In this document: piece after piece, positions 1 through 10,674 of the stretch
Layout of the letters: each line of letters opens with the position of its first letter
Numbering within the stretch: position 1 is the stretch's first letter
Assembly: GCA_037039685.1 (NCBI GenBank)
Contig: JAWNGF010000002.1
Coordinates: 4,278,001 to 4,342,000 of the forward strand
Direction of reading: 5' to 3'
From: Ceratobasidium sp. AG-K
Taxonomy: Eukaryota > Basidiomycota > Agaricomycetes > Cantharellales > Ceratobasidiaceae
DNA length: 64,000 nt
Notes under the pieces: generated by a model
Told to the model about the DNA's origin: nothing
The model's database searches: none
What the model saw: only the letters and a program-made list of their open reading frames with translations
Translations under genes and position numbers: made by a program

Positions 1-489
1 TGAAGAAGCGTTGTCTACTTTTATATAGTCAAGTCTTGGCATAGGGTTTTCCGTATTGTCACTATCGGATTTGTGATGGATTATTGAGAAAGTTAGTGGT
101 GACCTTTGTACAGTTATCCTGGGATATGAAGGACCTGGTGTGGCATTTCTTGGTTGGTCTCCGACAATCTGTATCTTTTGTTCAGCCCGTGGTGATTCAA
201 TGATTGGGACAGTTATAGTTATTGGCGCCGGTGGCTCAATTCCTGTTGTGTTGGGTATTGTTATCGTTCCCGGTGTAGTGTCTTCTACTTCGGCTGAGTT
301 TTCCCCAATATTTCCCAAGCCTCCTGGGATAGTTCCCGCGCTAGGTGGTCTAGACCGTTGTTGTGGTCTCAATGATTCCGTAAATTCAGGTGGAGGTCTA
401 GCCCTTTGTGTTGGGTTCATTCGTGCCTCCTGTATCCGTGTGTGTAGCTGTTCCATTTCTGCTCTTGAGGAGGGTCTTGTAGAGTCCAT
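1..489 (-). CDS. Gag N-terminal part, element A (LTR1 family), runs off window
   Basis: The reading frame begins with ATG at 489 on the minus strand and stays open for 163 codons to the window edge. It lies 59 nt downstream of the 5' LTR of element A. The product begins MDSTRPSSRAEMEQ and is hydrophilic and rich in Pro, Thr and Ser, as expected for the divergent N-terminus of a Ty3/Gypsy Gag; the capsid core and zinc knuckle would lie beyond the left edge. The same gene start occurs at 63654 in element M, where it carries stops, so this copy is the better one. It is assigned to Gag by position and by the matching start in M, not by a recognisable domain. No break is visible in the portion present. 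Confidence 0.7.
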   Translation of the reverse strand, partial: MDSTRPSSRAEMEQLHTRIQEARMNPTQRARPPPEFTESLRPQQRSRPPSAGTIPGGLGNIGENSAEVEDTTPGTITIPNTTGIEPPAPITITVPIIESPRAEQKIQIVGDQPRNATPGPSYPRITVQRSPLTFSIIHHKSDSDNTENPMPRLDYIKVDNASS

Positions 490-534
490 AGTAGTCACAT
501 GACTATATTGTGTTTTCTCGTGGCTTGCAGTTGT

Positions 535-546
535 AGCTTGCTTTGC
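535..546 (-). other. Self-complementary primer binding site, element A
   Basis: On the minus strand this reads GCAAAGCAAGCT and starts 2 nt after the end of the 5' LTR. It is the exact complement of AGCTTGCTTTGC inside the same LTR (plus-strand positions 771-782), just downstream of the TATA box. This is the arrangement of Tf1-type self-priming, in which the 5' end of the RNA primes minus-strand cDNA in place of a tRNA. Mechanism inferred from Tf1. Confidence 0.75.
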
Positions 547-548
547 AA

Positions 549-1100
549 TGTTGCAACCCTCTATGCTGGTTGACCAATGACAGTGACCGTTCTTGCCTTA
601 GTCATAGAGACTGGCCTCGATATGCCTTATAGGCTCCTTAGACCGTTTGCTAAGTTGCTAGTGCAACCTTAGCGTCGATACTGATGATGGCCAAAGGCCC
701 ACTTAGATGAGAGACAAAGGCTGTAAGGCCTTTGGGACTTAGAGTGCACTCTGAGGGGAGAGATGACAAGGCAAAGCAAGCTGGAGTGAATCCATGCTTG
801 CAAGCCAGTATATATAGCATGAGGCGAAAATGCCTCAAAGTGGTACGATACATAAACTGGCCAATCAGGCGCCAGTATCAGTCAGCAATCTCAAAGTACT
901 TCTGGAAGAATGTTCCAGAAGCACGATCCTTCCAAGGGAAAGATCCAGAAGACAGCAAGGCCATATGGGCCAAGGTGACACGTCATCCATACACCGCACT
1001 AAATGCGGGAGAGGGCCAAACATTGTACATTGGGCACTTAGAGTGCCAGAGTCTGAGCCACACAGCCAGAGTCCAAGGATGTTGTACATTGGTCACAACA
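549..1100 (-). repeat. LTR1-family 5' LTR of element A (552 bp)
   Basis: Begins TGTTGTGACC (read from 1100 downward) and ends GGTTGCAACA at 549. The other two LTR1 copies, 38182-38733 and 63043-63594, have exactly the same length. It contains a TATATATA box near 815 and, about 30 nt further, the AGCTTGCTTTGC sequence that pairs with the PBS. It is the 5' LTR of element A, because a PBS and gag follow on the left. On the right it interrupts the accessory ORF of element B after the codons for PGN; the partner target duplication lies outside the window. Confidence 0.9.
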
Positions 1101-1773
1101 TGTTGCCTGGTTCGTCCAAGAACTTTTCCCACTCTTCCCAGGTCTCTTCCCTTGTCCAGTCCACCTTTGACCAGTCCAAAACCCTCCTCTGCTCCTCAAC
1201 AAAGTCCTTATCCAATGTGCGCACATCACCCTCCACCTCCTTCCACTGCAACACATCCGCATCCTTCTCCTGCCACCAGTACAGCCTCCATTCAAATTTT
1301 TCCCTTTGGTAGCGCCCCCTCTCCATCCTCCAGTCCACCAGGTCCTTCTCAAAGTTTGCATCCCAGGCGTCGTTCCATTTGGGCCTCAAAGATGGTGGCC
1401 TCCCTTCGTATCCCGGGACCCATTCACTGCTGTAGGCCCCTTCTTGGCCCAACTCCACCACCCCGAGCATGTGGGTGGACAACAGCACGACCTCGGAGAC
1501 TTGAAAGGCAGCGCATCCTCTGCACACAAATATGTCTTTTTGCTGCAGCTGCATCTGCGTTGGCCATTTTTTTCCGACCCATTGGAATTCCCCCAGGTCT
1601 GAGTGGAGTACGTCATCCGATGCACGGAATTGCATGCGCCCAGGGCCTTGTTGGGAACGCTTGAAGAGGTAGAGGGCCGCCCCTGAGTCCAGGATGCGTG
1701 CGGTCTGGAACGCAGGTCCCTCGAGGACGCGGATGAGGTTGTTGCAGATGGTGGTCCTGGTGACGGCAGGCAT
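1101..1773 (-). pseudogene. Accessory ORF aORF2, element B, truncated by insertion
   Basis: Starts MPAVTRTTICNN at 1773, downstream of the chromodomain and in the -1 frame relative to pol. It is the fourth LTR2-family copy of the ORF that is complete (254 aa) in D, G and J. It keeps the CRGC version of the conserved CxGC motif and the Trp-rich region up to ...FLDEPGN, where element A cuts it; about 30 C-terminal residues are missing. There is no signal peptide or membrane segment, so it is not an envelope. I do not recognise the fold; the function is unknown. Confidence 0.7.
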
Positions 1774-4700
1774 TGTGGGATGCAGAAAAGATTTAGGGCA
1801 AAAATGTTGTAGTTGGCGGATGAGAACAAGCAAGTTTTGCAGACGTCACTACCCATTGTGCCCCTCCTTCCTTTTATCTTTCCTGGGGTGTAGTTAGATG
1901 GTGTCAGAGCCTTGGGGTGTCGGCGTAGGAAGTCCTTGACAATCCTTGTCAGGTGGCCAAAATCTTCTGCCCTTTGTTCTGTGTCTTCTTCATCTCCATA
2001 ACCCTTCCACCTGACCCTGTAAAAGAGTCCATCACTTGTTTCCTTCCAGTCCAGGATCTTTTCTACTTCATATTCCTCTTCACCTTCTTCTGTTATGATC
2101 AGTGGTGGTCGGGCCTGGTTTCGTCTAAATTCTGTGTCTTCTTTGTAAGGGCTGAGCAAGTCGATGTGAAAAACAGGGTGTACCCTCATTGCTGCCAGCA
2201 AAATGAGCTCATAAGCATGTGACCCTATCTTTTGCCTCACAACAAATGGTCTGTGTTTTTTGTCATCCAGCGTCTTTGAAGGTCATTTTGTTTGGATGTT
2301 TTTTCCCAGTAACCATACTAGTTCTCCTTCTTGGTACTCGTTTTTTGGACTTTCTTCCAGCAGCCTTTGACCTTCCATAGAAGCAATCGCTTCATCATGG
2401 ATGCTACGCCATTTTTGCATAATATTGTTTGCTTCGGGGACCATTGTTTCCTCCGACAAAATGTTCCACAGTGGCTCCCTACCGTGGACCATTGCAGAAG
2501 GGGAATTACCCGTTATATGGTGCTTCTGCAGGTTATAGCTAAACTCTGCAATTGGTAACAAGTCTGCCCAATCATCCTGCTGGTAGTTGACAAAGGATTG
2601 TAGCCAGCCTTCCATCCATTGGTTGATTCTCTCTGTTATTGCATCTGTTTGGGGGTGGTAGGCAGTGCTGAAACTCGGGCTAGTTCCAATTCTCTCATAG
2701 ATGGCCTTCATTAGTCTTGAATTGAAGGTAGTCCCCCAGTCAGAGATAGTGCTTTTTGGGAAACTGTGTAACTTCCAAACATTTGTGACAAAGAGATTTG
2801 CAAGGTCGCTTGCTGTGTGAGATTCCTTGCAGGGTATGAGATGCGCCATTCTTGAGAATCGGTCCACTACTACCATGATGCTGTCCGACCCTTTGGACTT
2901 TGGTAATTTCACCATGAAGTCAAATGCAATATCTTTGCAAGGCCCTCTTGGAACATCTAGTGGCTTGATTGGAACTATTGATTTTGATCCCCTTGTTTGT
3001 TGGCTGGTCTTGCAGGATTCCACGTATCTGTTTACGCTTTGCTTCATCCCTGGCCAGAAGTATCTTCTTGATATCAGTTCCAACATCCTAGCTTGTCCTT
3101 GATGACCTGCAATTTTAGAGTTGTGGTGTAACCTCATGATGGACAGTCTGGCTTCCTTATTGTCCAGGACGTAAATCTTTCCTTTGAACCATAATAGTCC
3201 CTCCTTGAAGTCGTAGTCCTTTGCACTGTGTTGCAGGGTTTTTGGTAACATCTCCCTAGATTTGCTGATTTCCTTGATTTTTGCCAGTCCTGCATCAGTT
3301 TCCTGGGCTTCCTTGATGGTCGCTATAATGTCTGTGTCCATCTGCCCCATGAATCCTTTAAATTTTTCAGCGGAAATCATAACTTGTTCCGGTGTGGGGA
3401 TATCCTCGTGGTCTGATCTTCTAGACAATAGGTCCAGTTGAGATGAAAGGATACCAGGGTGGTATATGATATCAAAGTTGTAGGAAGCCAGTAGTTGATG
3501 CCATCTTGCGTGCTGATGGTTGAACGTTCTTGCCTCCTTCCAGAACTGTAGGTTCCTATGATTGGTGTAGATAGTGATAGGATCCTTTGTTCCCTCAAGG
3601 TATAGCCTCCAATGTGTCAATGATTCTATGATTGGCATAAGTTCTTTGTCACGGACGTCATAGTTGAGTTGGGCCTCGTTGAATGATTTTGACAGGAATG
3701 CTATGGGGTGTAGGTAGCCATTGTCTTGCCTTTGAGACAGAATTGCCCCCATTGTCACTCCACTTGCATCCGTTTCCAGGAAGAAAGGTTTGTCAGGATT
3801 AGGGTGGCGTAGTGTGGGTTCCTTGCTAATTTCTGTTTTCAAGGCATCAAAAGCTTCCCATTGATTCTTCTCCCATTCCCATTTGTTGTCCTTTCTTGTC
3901 AGGGTTGTCAAGGGCTTCACTAATCTGCTGAAATTTGGTACAAATCTTTGGTAGAAGTTTGCAAATCCTAGGAATGCTTGAACCTGTTTGACTGTTTTTG
4001 GTTCTTTCCATTCCTTTATTGCCTTCATCTTTTCCTCGTCCATAGAGATGCCTAAATCACTGATTCCAAGTCTGGTGTATGTTAGCTTGGTGACAAAGAA
4101 TTCGCATTTTGGGAGTTTTGCAAAAAGGTTTTCATCCAGTAAGATCTTCAACACCTTCCTGACATCCACAGCATGTTGACTTCTGTTCTTAGAGAAGACC
4201 AGGATGTTGTCAATGTATACTATGACACATACATTGATAAGGTTGTGGAAGATGTGGTTCATGTATCTTTGGAATATAGCCGGTGCGTTTTTCAGTCCAA
4301 ATGGCATGACAACGTATTGTAATAGGCCCTCCTTTGTTCTGAAGGCTGTCTTCCATTTGTCCCCTTCCCTGATTCTGATATTGTTGAACCCCATCCATAG
4401 ATTGATCTTGGAGAAAATCTTTGCGTCCTTGATTTTGTCCAAAAGATCTTCCATTAAGGACATTGGAAATCTGTCGTCCTTTGTAATGGCGTTTACTCCT
4501 CTGAGATCTTGGACAAGCCATAACTGGCGTATGGCTTCTGGGTTTTTAGGATCCATAGGCTTTTTGACAAAGAAACAAGGTGAAGCAATGGGTGATTTGC
4601 TGGGATGGATTTTCCCGGCTGCAATCTCTTTGTCAAGGTATTCCCTTAGTGCAATTGATTCAGCTGGCAAGAGTGGGATTGGTCTGGCTGGTTTTGGAAG

Positions 4701-5278
4701 TTCAGCTCCTTCTGTAAAGTCAATAGCACAGTCATATGGGCGATGGTCTGGAATTTTCTTGAATTTTTCCTCACTGAACACGTCCGCAAATTCCTTGAAT
4801 TCCTCTGGTAGGTCCTCTATTGAGGCTGTTCTTGCCTGTATAGGATCTGGTCACCATGATATGTGCTTTGTTCTCCAGTCGATAATGGGATTTGCTTTTT
4901 CTAACCATTCTAGACCTAGGATGAGTTTGGTTTCCCCAGTAGGCATAGCAAAGAAGACTTGTTTGAAGGTTCTTCCTTCTATGTCCAGCTTTAGCTTGAC
5001 TTTAAAATGTATTTGGTGCAAGAGCTCCTTTCCCTGGATGCCAATTACTTTCCACGGAGTAACAAGTTCAATGAGTGCGAATTTGTTGGAGCAAGCCCGG
5101 GAGATGTCTATGAAGTTTTTTGATGCTCCCAAATCGACAAGGGTAGGGATTGGTTCTGTGATTTCGGCAATGTTTGTGTAGACAATGGATGATTTGTTTG
5201 TTGCTCAAAAGTACATTGTTTCCACTGCCAGTTCTTTGGTCTCTCCACACACAGTTAGAGGGAGACCCCTTCTTTTCC
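1386..5278 (-). pseudogene. pol: pol of element B: PR-RT-RNase H-INT-chromodomain, broken
   Basis: The order from 5278 downward is retropepsin (about 4850-5230), RT, RNase H (LETDASGVTMG near 3760), integrase with H2C2 zinc binding and D-D-E core (VVVDRFSRM, SDWGTTF, ITERINQ), then a chromodomain (FYRVRWKGYGDEED near 2020). Breaks: TGA at about 4852 where sister copies have CGA, and TGA at 2283 after NIQTK. The protease DSG is DLG, RT motif A is FSKIN in place of FSKID, and motif C is YIDN in place of YIDD, so all three catalytic motifs are lost. The 832 aa segment 2283-4781 is otherwise open. After the chromodomain the frame stays open to 1386, overlapping aORF2. Confidence 0.88.
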
Positions 5279-7237
5279 CAACTCCTCTATGATCGTTGCC
5301 TCTCTTCCTTTTACGTTGGGTTTGGTTGTTATCCACTCCTTGGATGAGCATTTGAGTGAATGGTGGCCTTCTTGTCCGCACTTCAGGCATCAGTTTGATG
5401 ATATCCTTGCTTTGTATACCTCATCTGGTAATCACTTTGTAGAGGTTTGTCCACTAGTGGTTGCTTGAGGTGTCTTCTTTCCAGTAGAGGCCTTGATCTG
5501 TTGCAATTTCTGATCAATGGAAATTGCAAGAGTGATCCATTGATTTAGGTTAAGCTGCCTTTTGGTTCCGTCCTTGTTGATAAGGGAGAGTTCAAACCAA
5601 GCCAACTCAGTTTTGATTTCCGGCTTGAGTCCTTCCTTGAATTGGTTGATAAGGGCTTCTTCTCCCCAATTCACATCAACCATGTGAAAGCGGAATTCTG
5701 TCACGTAATTTGCTACTGAGTTGACCTGCTTGCTTTTTTGAATATTGGCTTCCGCCTTGGCCTTCTTGTTAGGGTCACTAAATTGTTCCATGAAGTGTGT
5801 TTTGAATGTTTCCCATGATGTTAGGTTTTGGTCTGGAACTCCGTTGTTCATAGATTGGAGTAACACTTGTGCCCAGTGTGTAGTGGACCTGTTATCTGAT
5901 TTGAAATTCGCTAGTGCTTCTCTAATTTGTTCTTGACCCAAGCTGTATTGGTCCCCCAACCTGACAAAGTAGCTTTCCATCTGGGTGATGAACATTTCTG
6001 CTCCTTCTCCTTTTTTTCCATCAAAAGCTTCTGGCCTAGTTACTTTTGGGTGCCTAGTTTCTCTTCTGTTGTTGGGATTTTCTGTGAGTTGATGCAACCT
6101 TTGTTCTAGTTTGTCAATTCTGGTAGATTCTGCTTCTGGGTGGGGAGGTGAAACAGCATGTAGGGACGCTCCATCCATTTGTTTGCACATGTTGTTGATG
6201 GCTTCTTGTATGGTGTTGATTTGTTTGATTGCAATCCTTTTGTTGCCCCTTAGTTCTTCTAGTCCTTGGGTGATTGCTTCATTGCAGGCTAACTGTCCCT
6301 GCCTCATGGTGTTAAGATCTTCCTGCACATTATTCACTAGTCCTTGTGTGTTTGTGACCTTGTTTCTTAGGCGGATTATGTCTTGTCCAACTAGGAAGCT
6401 GTTGTGTTCACTGTTTTGCACGGCGTTAAGGATGTCTGTGAGGGTTCCTTGTAGGTTGTTGATGGAATTGTTAAAGATTTGTTGGATGTTAGCCAATACT
6501 TGAGTGGATTGTTCTAAACCATTGAGTCTTCTATCAATAGTTATTCTCATTCCATCAATAATCCTTAAGAGTGCATTGTGCCTTCCAAGGTGAAGATCAT
6601 TGAGGTCATCAAGATTGCTAATCACGGTTCTACTGCTGGAACTGGAACTTGAGCTGGGATTCCCCAATGCGCCTTGGCCTACAGTTGCTGTTGTTTGCTG
6701 GGAATACCCTTGTGGTACATATGGCGGTTCTGGATTAACTGGAGTCATGGCCTGAGAGCTTATTGGGACTGGGCCGGCATTGGTAATAGTTCCCCCAATC
6801 TGGGGTACTTGAGGAGCATGGGAACTGTGTGGCCTGGGTGGCGGTCTGATAGGAACAAGGGATATGCCCCCATGAGCTTCAGGTTGGGGGGAAAAAAACT
6901 GTCTTCTGGATCCCATAGGCCATAGTGGTTGCAAGGGACCTGGACTTGCATTAGAAATTGGGATTCGAATTGTGACTGGTGTGGGATTGTTGGTAATGTC
7001 CCCTGGTTCCCTAGTTACAATGGTAGGTTCTTCCTGAATAGTTGAAACGTTCTCAGTGTTGAATGTTCCAGGCATAGAAGCTTGGCTTTGTGGGTGGGAC
7101 CTAGCTGGCCCTCCAGCCTGTGCTTGTGCAATATCTTGTTTGTTGAGGGAACTTGTAGGTCTTGCCGCCCTACTTGGTCCTCTCCTTGTTGATAATGGTG
7201 TTGAGGGGCGTGATCCGGCGTCCTCCTGAATGGACAT
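5255..7237 (-). pseudogene. gag: gag of element B, two internal stops near the zinc knuckle
   Basis: The gene starts MSIQEDAGSR at 7237; an in-frame ATG further upstream lies in the LTR and is disregarded. The first 600 residues are open: a Pro/Ser-rich N-terminus, a helical stretch with NTQGLVNNVQED, and the retrotransposon Gag capsid core (THWAQVLL...FMEQFSDPNKKAKAEA...NQFKEGLKPE). A TGA at 5432 replaces the codon for Arg in KRLPDEVYKAR, and a second stop precedes CLKCGQEGHHSLKC, the CX2CX4HX4C knuckle. The true gag stop is TAA at 5255-5257. Intact sisters are about 650 aa. Confidence 0.85.
5273..5279 (-). promoter_or_regulatory. Candidate -1 frameshift heptamer GGGAAAA, element B
   Basis: Reads G GGA AAA in the gag frame, about 16 nt before the gag stop. 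A -1 slip here enters the pol frame, which is open into the protease. The same heptamer sits at the same place in G, I, J and in K of another family. Confidence 0.55.
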
Positions 7238-7245
7238 GTTTGTTA

Positions 7246-7257
7246 AGCTTGTTTTGT
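7246..7257 (-). other. Self-complementary primer binding site, element B
   Basis: Minus strand reads ACAAAACAAGCT, 2 nt after the LTR end. It complements AGCTTGTTTTGT in the R region of the same LTR, downstream of the TATA box. Same arrangement as in D, G and I. Confidence 0.75.
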
Positions 7258-7259
7258 AA

Positions 7260-7716
7260 TGTTGTAAGCTACTTCTTGGTGGCTGTGAGACAAGCTGCAA
7301 GGGAGAGTGGACGGCACTAAGCCCTAAGTGACCTCTTGAACCGCAACACACTTAAGCGTCTCTAGGTTCTAAAGGGTAGGGGTGGTTCTAAGTGTCACTC
7401 AAAGGGGATGTATGACAAGACAAAACAAGCTGGGGTTACCAGGCTTGTTGGTCCTCTATATATATTCCAGAAGTGGCCAAGTCATACAAAGCACAGCCAC
7501 ATGAGTCATAACAGTCAACCAGTCAGGAGTGTCTGTGTGAGTCATGCTGTATGAACAGACATGACTTGTACAAAAGCACAGCCGCGTTACACAGTGTAAC
7601 CAAAGAAACCACAAGAAAGTGGCAACGCGGCAAACAGAAAAGGAAACATGACACAAGACAAACAACAGGCGGGCGAGACAACGGGTGAGACCAATGGAGG
7701 GAGCTGGCTCACAACA
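7260..7716 (-). repeat. LTR2-family 5' LTR of element B (457 bp)
   Basis: Read on the minus strand it begins TGTTGTGAGCCAGC at 7716 and ends AGCTTACAACA at 7260. It contains the TATATATA box near 7460 and the AGCTTGTTTTGT start-of-transcript motif. The flank on the right (7717 on) is a plus-strand chromodomain of element C, showing that B landed in a coding region of another element. Confidence 0.88.
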
Positions 7717-8048
7717 GCAAGGAAGACAAAGGAGGCCTACACTATGTGATCCACTGGAAGGGATTCCCACCTAGCAAACACATGGAAGAGCAGGCAGAGA
7801 AGATTGCCAAACTATGGCCCATCATGACTAAGTTCCTCAAGGAATTCCCCTTGGCACCAGTGCCCCCAAATTTCAAACAATATAGCAATAAAATGCCCAG
7901 AGCAAGGGTCAGAGCTCTCCAACCAAACAAGTGCTATCACTACTGCTCTAACTTGCTCTCCCACTCTCTCACCACTCTAAATCTTTTTTCAGGAACATGT
8001 GTGCTGCTTGCTGCTCTGCCATCAAGACCCAGCTCTGTCTTGTTATAG
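7717..8048 (+). pseudogene. pol 3' end with chromodomain fragment, element C
   Basis: Frame from 7731 gives GLHYVIHWKGFPPSKHME followed by a helix and the linker FPLAPVPPNF, matching the C-terminal half of the chromodomain and the tail in element H (HIQWKGYSAPEDTEE...FPLAPLPPN). Everything upstream was cut off by insertion of element B at 7716/7717. The frame continues past the chromodomain to 8048, as in the other elements here where the pol tail runs on. It is closer to the LTR1/LTR2 group than to LTR3. Confidence 0.75.
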
Positions 8049-8834
8049 GATGATCTGCATACATGTGTGCCAAAGTGCTCAACACTGGGGCCCAGCTCTA
8101 CGTTTTCAGTAGGGCCCAACAATCCATTGGTCTGGCTGGCCTTCTACCAAGGGAGCAGGATACTCCACAGCACCAACGTTGGCAACCTCAAGTGGGTTGG
8201 GCAACTATGGCCCAAAAACCAGGAGCTCTGCTGCTCCAACATCTAAGTATGCCACAGGTGCATGGCCCTGTCAGCAAGCAAGGTAGTCTGCAACTCCCTC
8301 TACAAGATCAGGGGCCCAACATGGGGAGGAGGAGGAGCCACCAATAGCAAATGGGTCCCAAATGTACACAAGGGAAGGGGCAAGCCTGATGTGGTCCTGT
8401 GACTCAAGAACAAGTGGGATGACAACATGCAGGCGGACCTCAGGGACTGGATGATGGAGAGGGGGCACTATCAGAGGGAGGGCATACCATATGAGCCCCA
8501 CTGGTGGCGTGACATTGGTCTGGACTTGTTGCAATGGAGGGAGGTGTTGCCAGATGCAAGGAGATGGGACCCAGAGCTGGTGGAGGAAAGGGAGGCAGCG
8601 GAAGAATGGGCATGGAGAAGGGAGGTATTTGATGTCAACACCTGGATTGAGGCAGAGGAGAGAAGGACAAACAAGCCAGGGGCAACACCCTTCAACCCAA
8701 TCAACATGGACAAATGGGTGGAGGAAATGGAGTTGGAGGTCAAGGTGGTGGTTGGGGACCCCTTGGGGGAACAGTCGGAGGAGAACCAGATTTTGGACGA
8801 GTTGGTAATGTGGGGGCAATCCTGTAACCATTGA
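7990..8834 (+). pseudogene. Diverged aORF2-like accessory ORF, element C
   Basis: Two open pieces, 8063-8347 and 8427-8834, separated by stops and a frame change. The first has AKVLNTGAQLYVFSRAQQS, similar to ARILNAGAALYVFKRSQ of aORF2 in G. The second has DWMMERGHYQREG...WWRD...ATPFNPINMD, matching DWKMERGRYQKEK...NWWKW...NTVFNPIDLT. So the same 3' accessory gene exists in this older, more divergent copy, including the Trp-rich segment. The start codon is uncertain and the gene is broken; the function is unknown. Confidence 0.65.
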
Positions 8835-8877
8835 TGAGGCCCAGTCAGGCCCCCTAACCAGGCCTTAGGGGGGGGAA

Positions 8878-9380
8878 TGTTGTGAGCTAGGCTCACCATG
8901 GACTTGTCTTGCCCCCTCTTCCACATGTTGTGAGCCAGCTCCCTCCATTGGACTTGCCTGTTGTCTTGCCCACCTGTACTTTGCATTGTGTTGTGTTTCT
9001 GTTTCCGTTTGCTGCATTGCCACGTTCTTGTGGTTATTCTGTTACATTGTGTAAAGTGGCTGTGCTTTGTATGAGTCATGACTGCCTGCACAGCATGACT
9101 CACTTGGACACTCCTGACTGGCTTGTATGTATGACTCATGTGGCTGCGCCTTGTATGACTCAGCCACTTTCTGAATATGTATAGAGGACCAACAAGCCTG
9201 GTAAACCCAGCTTGTTTTGTCTCGTCAAACATCCCTTCTGAGTGACACTTTGAACCACCCCTACCCTTAAGAGTCTACAGCCACTTAAGTGTGGTGCGAT
9301 TCAAGAGGTCCCTTAGGTCTTAGTGCCATCCACTCTCCATCATGGCTTGTTTCATAGCCACCAAGAAGTAGCTTACAACA
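8878..9380 (+). repeat. LTR2-like 3' LTR of element C, with a repeated 5' end
   Basis: A polypurine tract (about 8868-8877, G-rich) precedes TGTTGTGAGCTAGG at 8878. A second LTR start, TGTTGTGAGCCAGC, follows at 8926, so the first 48 bp of the LTR appear twice in diverged form. The rest follows other LTR2 copies: TATA-like sequence near 9177, CAGCTTGTTTTGTC near 9208, and end AGCTTACAACA at 9380. The LTR is 455 bp from 8926, the normal LTR2 length. Confidence 0.8.
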
Positions 9381-9792
9381 ACACGTTTAGTGTGGTATAT
9401 GGATGATGTGTCACCCTTGGCCCATATGGTCTTGGCTGTTTCTTGGTTTCTTTGCTTCCCTGTACCAGCATTCCCTTTGTCTAGCCACAACCTTGTGGCT
9501 ACCTTGTTAGCATCATGTAACACCAGCTGCACTTTGATTGGAGTCATGTCTCTTGATGGAGCATGACTCATGGACGCTCATGATTGGTTTGTTTGTTTGA
9601 CTCATTTCTTGTGGCGGCAGTGCTTAACACTGCCGCGTTTGCCTATATATACAAGCCAACCAAGCCTGGTATCCCCAGCTTGGTTGCCTTGTCATTGACC
9701 CTCACAACGTCCCTCTACCTCTAAGTGTTAAGAGTGCACTCAGTGTAGCACCACTTGGAGTTCCTCAGGCCTTAGTTGCTGTTCATAGTCAG
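9381..9792 (+). repeat. LTR4 fragment, truncated at both sides
   Basis: Non-coding. The first 60 bp (CGTTTAGTGTGG...GGCCCATATGG) resemble the middle of LTR1, while the later part (TATATATA near 9640, CAGCTTGG, then GGCCTTAGTTGC) resembles the R/U5 layout of LTR2 and LTR3. It is therefore read as a fragment of a further LTR family. It is bounded on the left by the end of C's LTR and on the right by the 5' LTR of element E at 9793. Confidence 0.55.
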
Positions 9793-10164
9793 TGTCATGA
9801 GCTGACTTAGCTCAGACATTTTATTCTGATTTTTTATCCTTTTTTCCGAACACTTTCCTTTTTTGGTACAAATGTCCTTTGGCGCTTAACTTGTATCATG
9901 TGATGTATTTGTCTCTTCATTTGATATTGGTGTTGCTTCCCAAACTTCCAGAATGTCAAGTCATACCTCTGATCATTGGTTGTACTTGGCTTTCCCACAC
10001 TGATAGATGATGACATGGCACTGATCCCTCATGTATATAAACCCAGAGGTCAAGCTGGTTAACAACAAGGCTTGACCTCCTCTCCACTAGGACTTGTTCA
10101 ATCAAATTCTCCTTACTATCTCTATTCCTTGGGTTCTAAGACTTCTCCAAGTCAAACCCCTTAA
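9793..10164 (+). repeat. LTR5, 5' LTR of element E, first part
   Basis: Begins TGTCATGAGCTGAC. A complete copy of the same LTR, in reverse orientation, is the solo LTR at 43251-43663. It contains TATATAA at 10034-10040 and AAGGCTTGACCT at 10067-10078, the predicted transcript start. Element D is inserted after 10164 with target duplication CTTAA, and the last 34 bp of the LTR resume at 17281. Confidence 0.85.
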
Positions 10165-10632
10165 TGTTGTAAGCTTCTTCTTGGTGGCTAAGAGACAAGC
10201 CGCAATGGAGAGTGGACAGCACTAAGACCTAAGTGACCTCTTGAACCGCAACACACTTAAGCGTCTGTAGGCTCTTGAGGGTAGGGGTGGTTCAAAGTGT
10301 CACTCAAAGGGGATGTTTGATGAGACAAAACAAGCTGGGGTTACCAGGCTTGTTGGTCCTCTATATGTATTCAAGAAGTGGCCGAGTCATACAAAGCGCA
10401 GCCACACAAGTCAAGCAAGTCTACCAGTCAGGAGTGTCCAAGTGAGTCATGCTGTATGAACAGACATGACTCGTACAAAGCACAGCCGTGTTACACAGTG
10501 TAACAGAAATAACCACAAGAAGGTGGCAACGCGGCACAGGAAAAGACAAACAACGTACAAACAGGAAGACAGACACAAGGACAGACGGGCGAGGCACAAG
10601 ACAAGTCCAATGGGGTGAGCTGGCTTGCGACA
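10165..10632 (-). repeat. 3' LTR of element D (468 bp)
   Basis: Read on minus it starts TGTCGCAAGCC at 10632 and ends AGCTTACAACA at 10165. TGAGTCA-type bZIP-like sites (for example 10443-10449) lie upstream of the TATA-like ATACATATAG. Confidence 0.92.
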
Positions 10633-10674
10633 TTACTCCCCATCAGGAATTCATCTAGGGGACCTGGATGGACT

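Larger units (their letters stand above)
1101..7716 (-). mobile_element. Element B, LTR2-family Ty3/Gypsy chromovirus, 3' end cut by element A
   Basis: Order on the minus strand: 5' LTR (7260-7716), PBS (7246-7257), gag, pol, chromodomain, accessory ORF. The 3' LTR is not present because element A is inserted at 1100/1101. The right flank enters a plus-strand chromodomain fragment (element C), so B is itself an insertion into C. Gag and pol are both disrupted and the protease and RT active sites are mutated, so B cannot be autonomous. Confidence 0.9.

Noticed and set aside
732..1664. 310-codon plus-strand ORF at the left end
   Set aside because: It spans LTR1 and the antisense of aORF2 of element B; low complexity, no conserved partner in the other LTR1 copies beyond the LTR.
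4204..5181. Long plus-strand ORF opposite the RT/protease of B, with similar antisense ORFs at 13559-14083, 29553-30077 and 30183-30746
   Set aside because: They lie exactly opposite conserved pol codons and follow the same copies; the protein has no domain. Best explained as antisense shadows of constrained RT sequence.
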